Shown here in pieces: positions 63,538 to 64,000 of a stretch of 64,000 nt of DNA (its first letter is position 1; every line of letters begins with the position of its first letter). A program made the translations under genes and the position numbers. The DNA comes from Limnohabitans radicicola (GTDB taxonomy: Bacteria > Pseudomonadota > Gammaproteobacteria > Burkholderiales > Burkholderiaceae_C), in NCBI RefSeq assembly GCF_014837235.1, contig NZ_JACYFT010000002.1, positions 62,001 through 126,000 of the forward strand, written 5' to 3'. The notes beneath the pieces are model-generated. The model searched no databases. It saw only the letters and a program-made list of their open reading frames with translations, and had not been told where the DNA came from.

Positions 63538-64000
63538 ATGAGCCAAACCCAGCCCTTGATCATTGATGTGCACGGTCACTACACCACCGCTCCCAAGGCG
63601 CTGGAAGATTGGCGCAACCGCCAGATCGCTGGCATCAAGGACCCCGCGTCCATGCCCAAAGTGTCCGAGCTGAAGATCAGCGACGACGAACTGCGCGAGA
63701 CCATCGAGACCAACCAGCTGGCCAAGATGAAAGAGCGCGGCTCGGACATCACCATCTTCAGTCCCCGGGCCAGCTTCATGGCCCACCACATTGGCGACTT
63801 CAATGTGTCGTCCACCTGGGCGGCGATCTGCAACGAGCTGTGCTACCGCGTGAGCCAGCTTTTCCCCGACAACTTTGTGCCTGCGGCCATGCTGCCCCAG
63901 TCACCCGGCGTGGACCCCGCCACCTGCATTCCCGAACTGGTCAAGTGCGTCGAGCAATACGGCAACGTCGGCATCAACCTCAACCCTGATCCGTCGGGGG
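63538..64000 (+). CDS. ligJ: 4-oxalomesaconate hydratase, N-terminal part
   Basis: The first 154 residues of an amidohydrolase-family protein running past the window end. It starts MSQTQPLIIDVHGHYTTAPKA, with the metal-binding DVHGHYT motif characteristic of LigJ/PmdE-type 4-oxalomesaconate hydratases of the protocatechuate 4,5-cleavage route, then FSPRASFMAHHIGDFNVSSTW (partial) and PAAMLPQSPGVDP. AAGGA precedes the ATG. This would take vanillate-derived protocatechuate on toward pyruvate and oxaloacetate. Confidence 0.85.
   Translation, partial: MSQTQPLIIDVHGHYTTAPKALEDWRNRQIAGIKDPASMPKVSELKISDDELRETIETNQLAKMKERGSDITIFSPRASFMAHHIGDFNVSSTWAAICNELCYRVSQLFPDNFVPAAMLPQSPGVDPATCIPELVKCVEQYGNVGINLNPDPSG

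Overview
The window looks like a chromosomal segment of a betaproteobacterium in the Burkholderiales, most likely a Comamonadaceae member of the Limnohabitans/Polaromonas/Rhodoferax type. The basis is the high GC content, the several orphan Bug (TctC-type) solute receptors, a paired cyanophycin synthetase locus, Liv-type and TRAP transporters, and a start of the protocatechuate 4,5-cleavage pathway. No rRNA, tRNA, CRISPR array, insertion sequence, prophage or plasmid gene was seen. No stretch over 300 bases lacks a gene.

Layout. 1-1.5 kb: the tail of an enoyl-CoA hydratase and an MscS-type channel. 1.6-4.4 kb (minus): a TRAP transporter (dctP, dctQ, dctM). 4.7-8.3 kb (plus): etfB, etfA and an acyl-CoA dehydrogenase, preceded by two strong palindromes. 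8.4-10.5 kb: a nitronate monooxygenase and a membrane acyltransferase. 10.5-18.2 kb: a cyanophycin locus with cphA and a shortened paralogue (minus), divergent from an unusual zinc-ribbon ABC exporter and a DUF1854 protein (plus). 18.2-21.2 kb (minus): an EptA/MCR-type phosphoethanolamine transferase and a beta-CASP metallo-hydrolase. 21.3-25.7 kb (minus): grpE-dnaK-dnaJ with a recognisable heat-shock promoter, and an FKBP-type isomerase.

25.7-35.6 kb (minus): a long catabolic run with a feruloyl-CoA synthase, enoyl-CoA hydratase, thiolase, SDR dehydrogenase, hydroxybenzoyl-CoA-type thioesterase, Bug receptor, acyl-CoA dehydrogenase, MarR regulator and FAH-family enzyme. Together these fit CoA-dependent beta-oxidative shortening of hydroxycinnamates to hydroxybenzoates. 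35.8-37.3 kb: an amidohydrolase, a small unknown protein and a PhnA-type zinc-ribbon protein. 37.4-48.9 kb: a GntR regulator divergent from a complete-looking oxidative hexuronate/aldarate pathway (uronate dehydrogenase, three enolase-superfamily dehydratases, GarD, KdgD and ketoglutarate semialdehyde dehydrogenase) with two Bug receptors.

48.95-50.6 kb (minus): four small proteins, at least three with ABM/GYD-like or NTF2-like folds, each separated by a hairpin-bearing gap and visibly lower in GC. 50.8-52.5 kb (minus): a small unknown protein and ChrA. 52.6-59.3 kb (plus): a GntR regulator, a Liv-type ABC importer, a VanA-type Rieske oxygenase and a stand-alone VanB-like ferredoxin. 59.4-61.4 kb: a Bug receptor and an AEC transporter. 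61.4-62.3 kb (minus): two tandem cyclic-nucleotide-binding-like proteins. 62.5-64 kb: a LysR regulator divergent from a 4-oxalomesaconate hydratase that runs off the window.

Read together, the segment describes uptake of plant-derived acids (hydroxycinnamates, methoxylated aromatics, pectin sugar acids) and their conversion to vanillate/protocatechuate and 2-oxoglutarate. A nitrogen/carbon storage locus and core chaperones are interspersed. The least understood parts are the cyanophycin-linked ABC/DUF1854 pair, the four-small-protein block, and the VanA-ferredoxin pair without a reductase.
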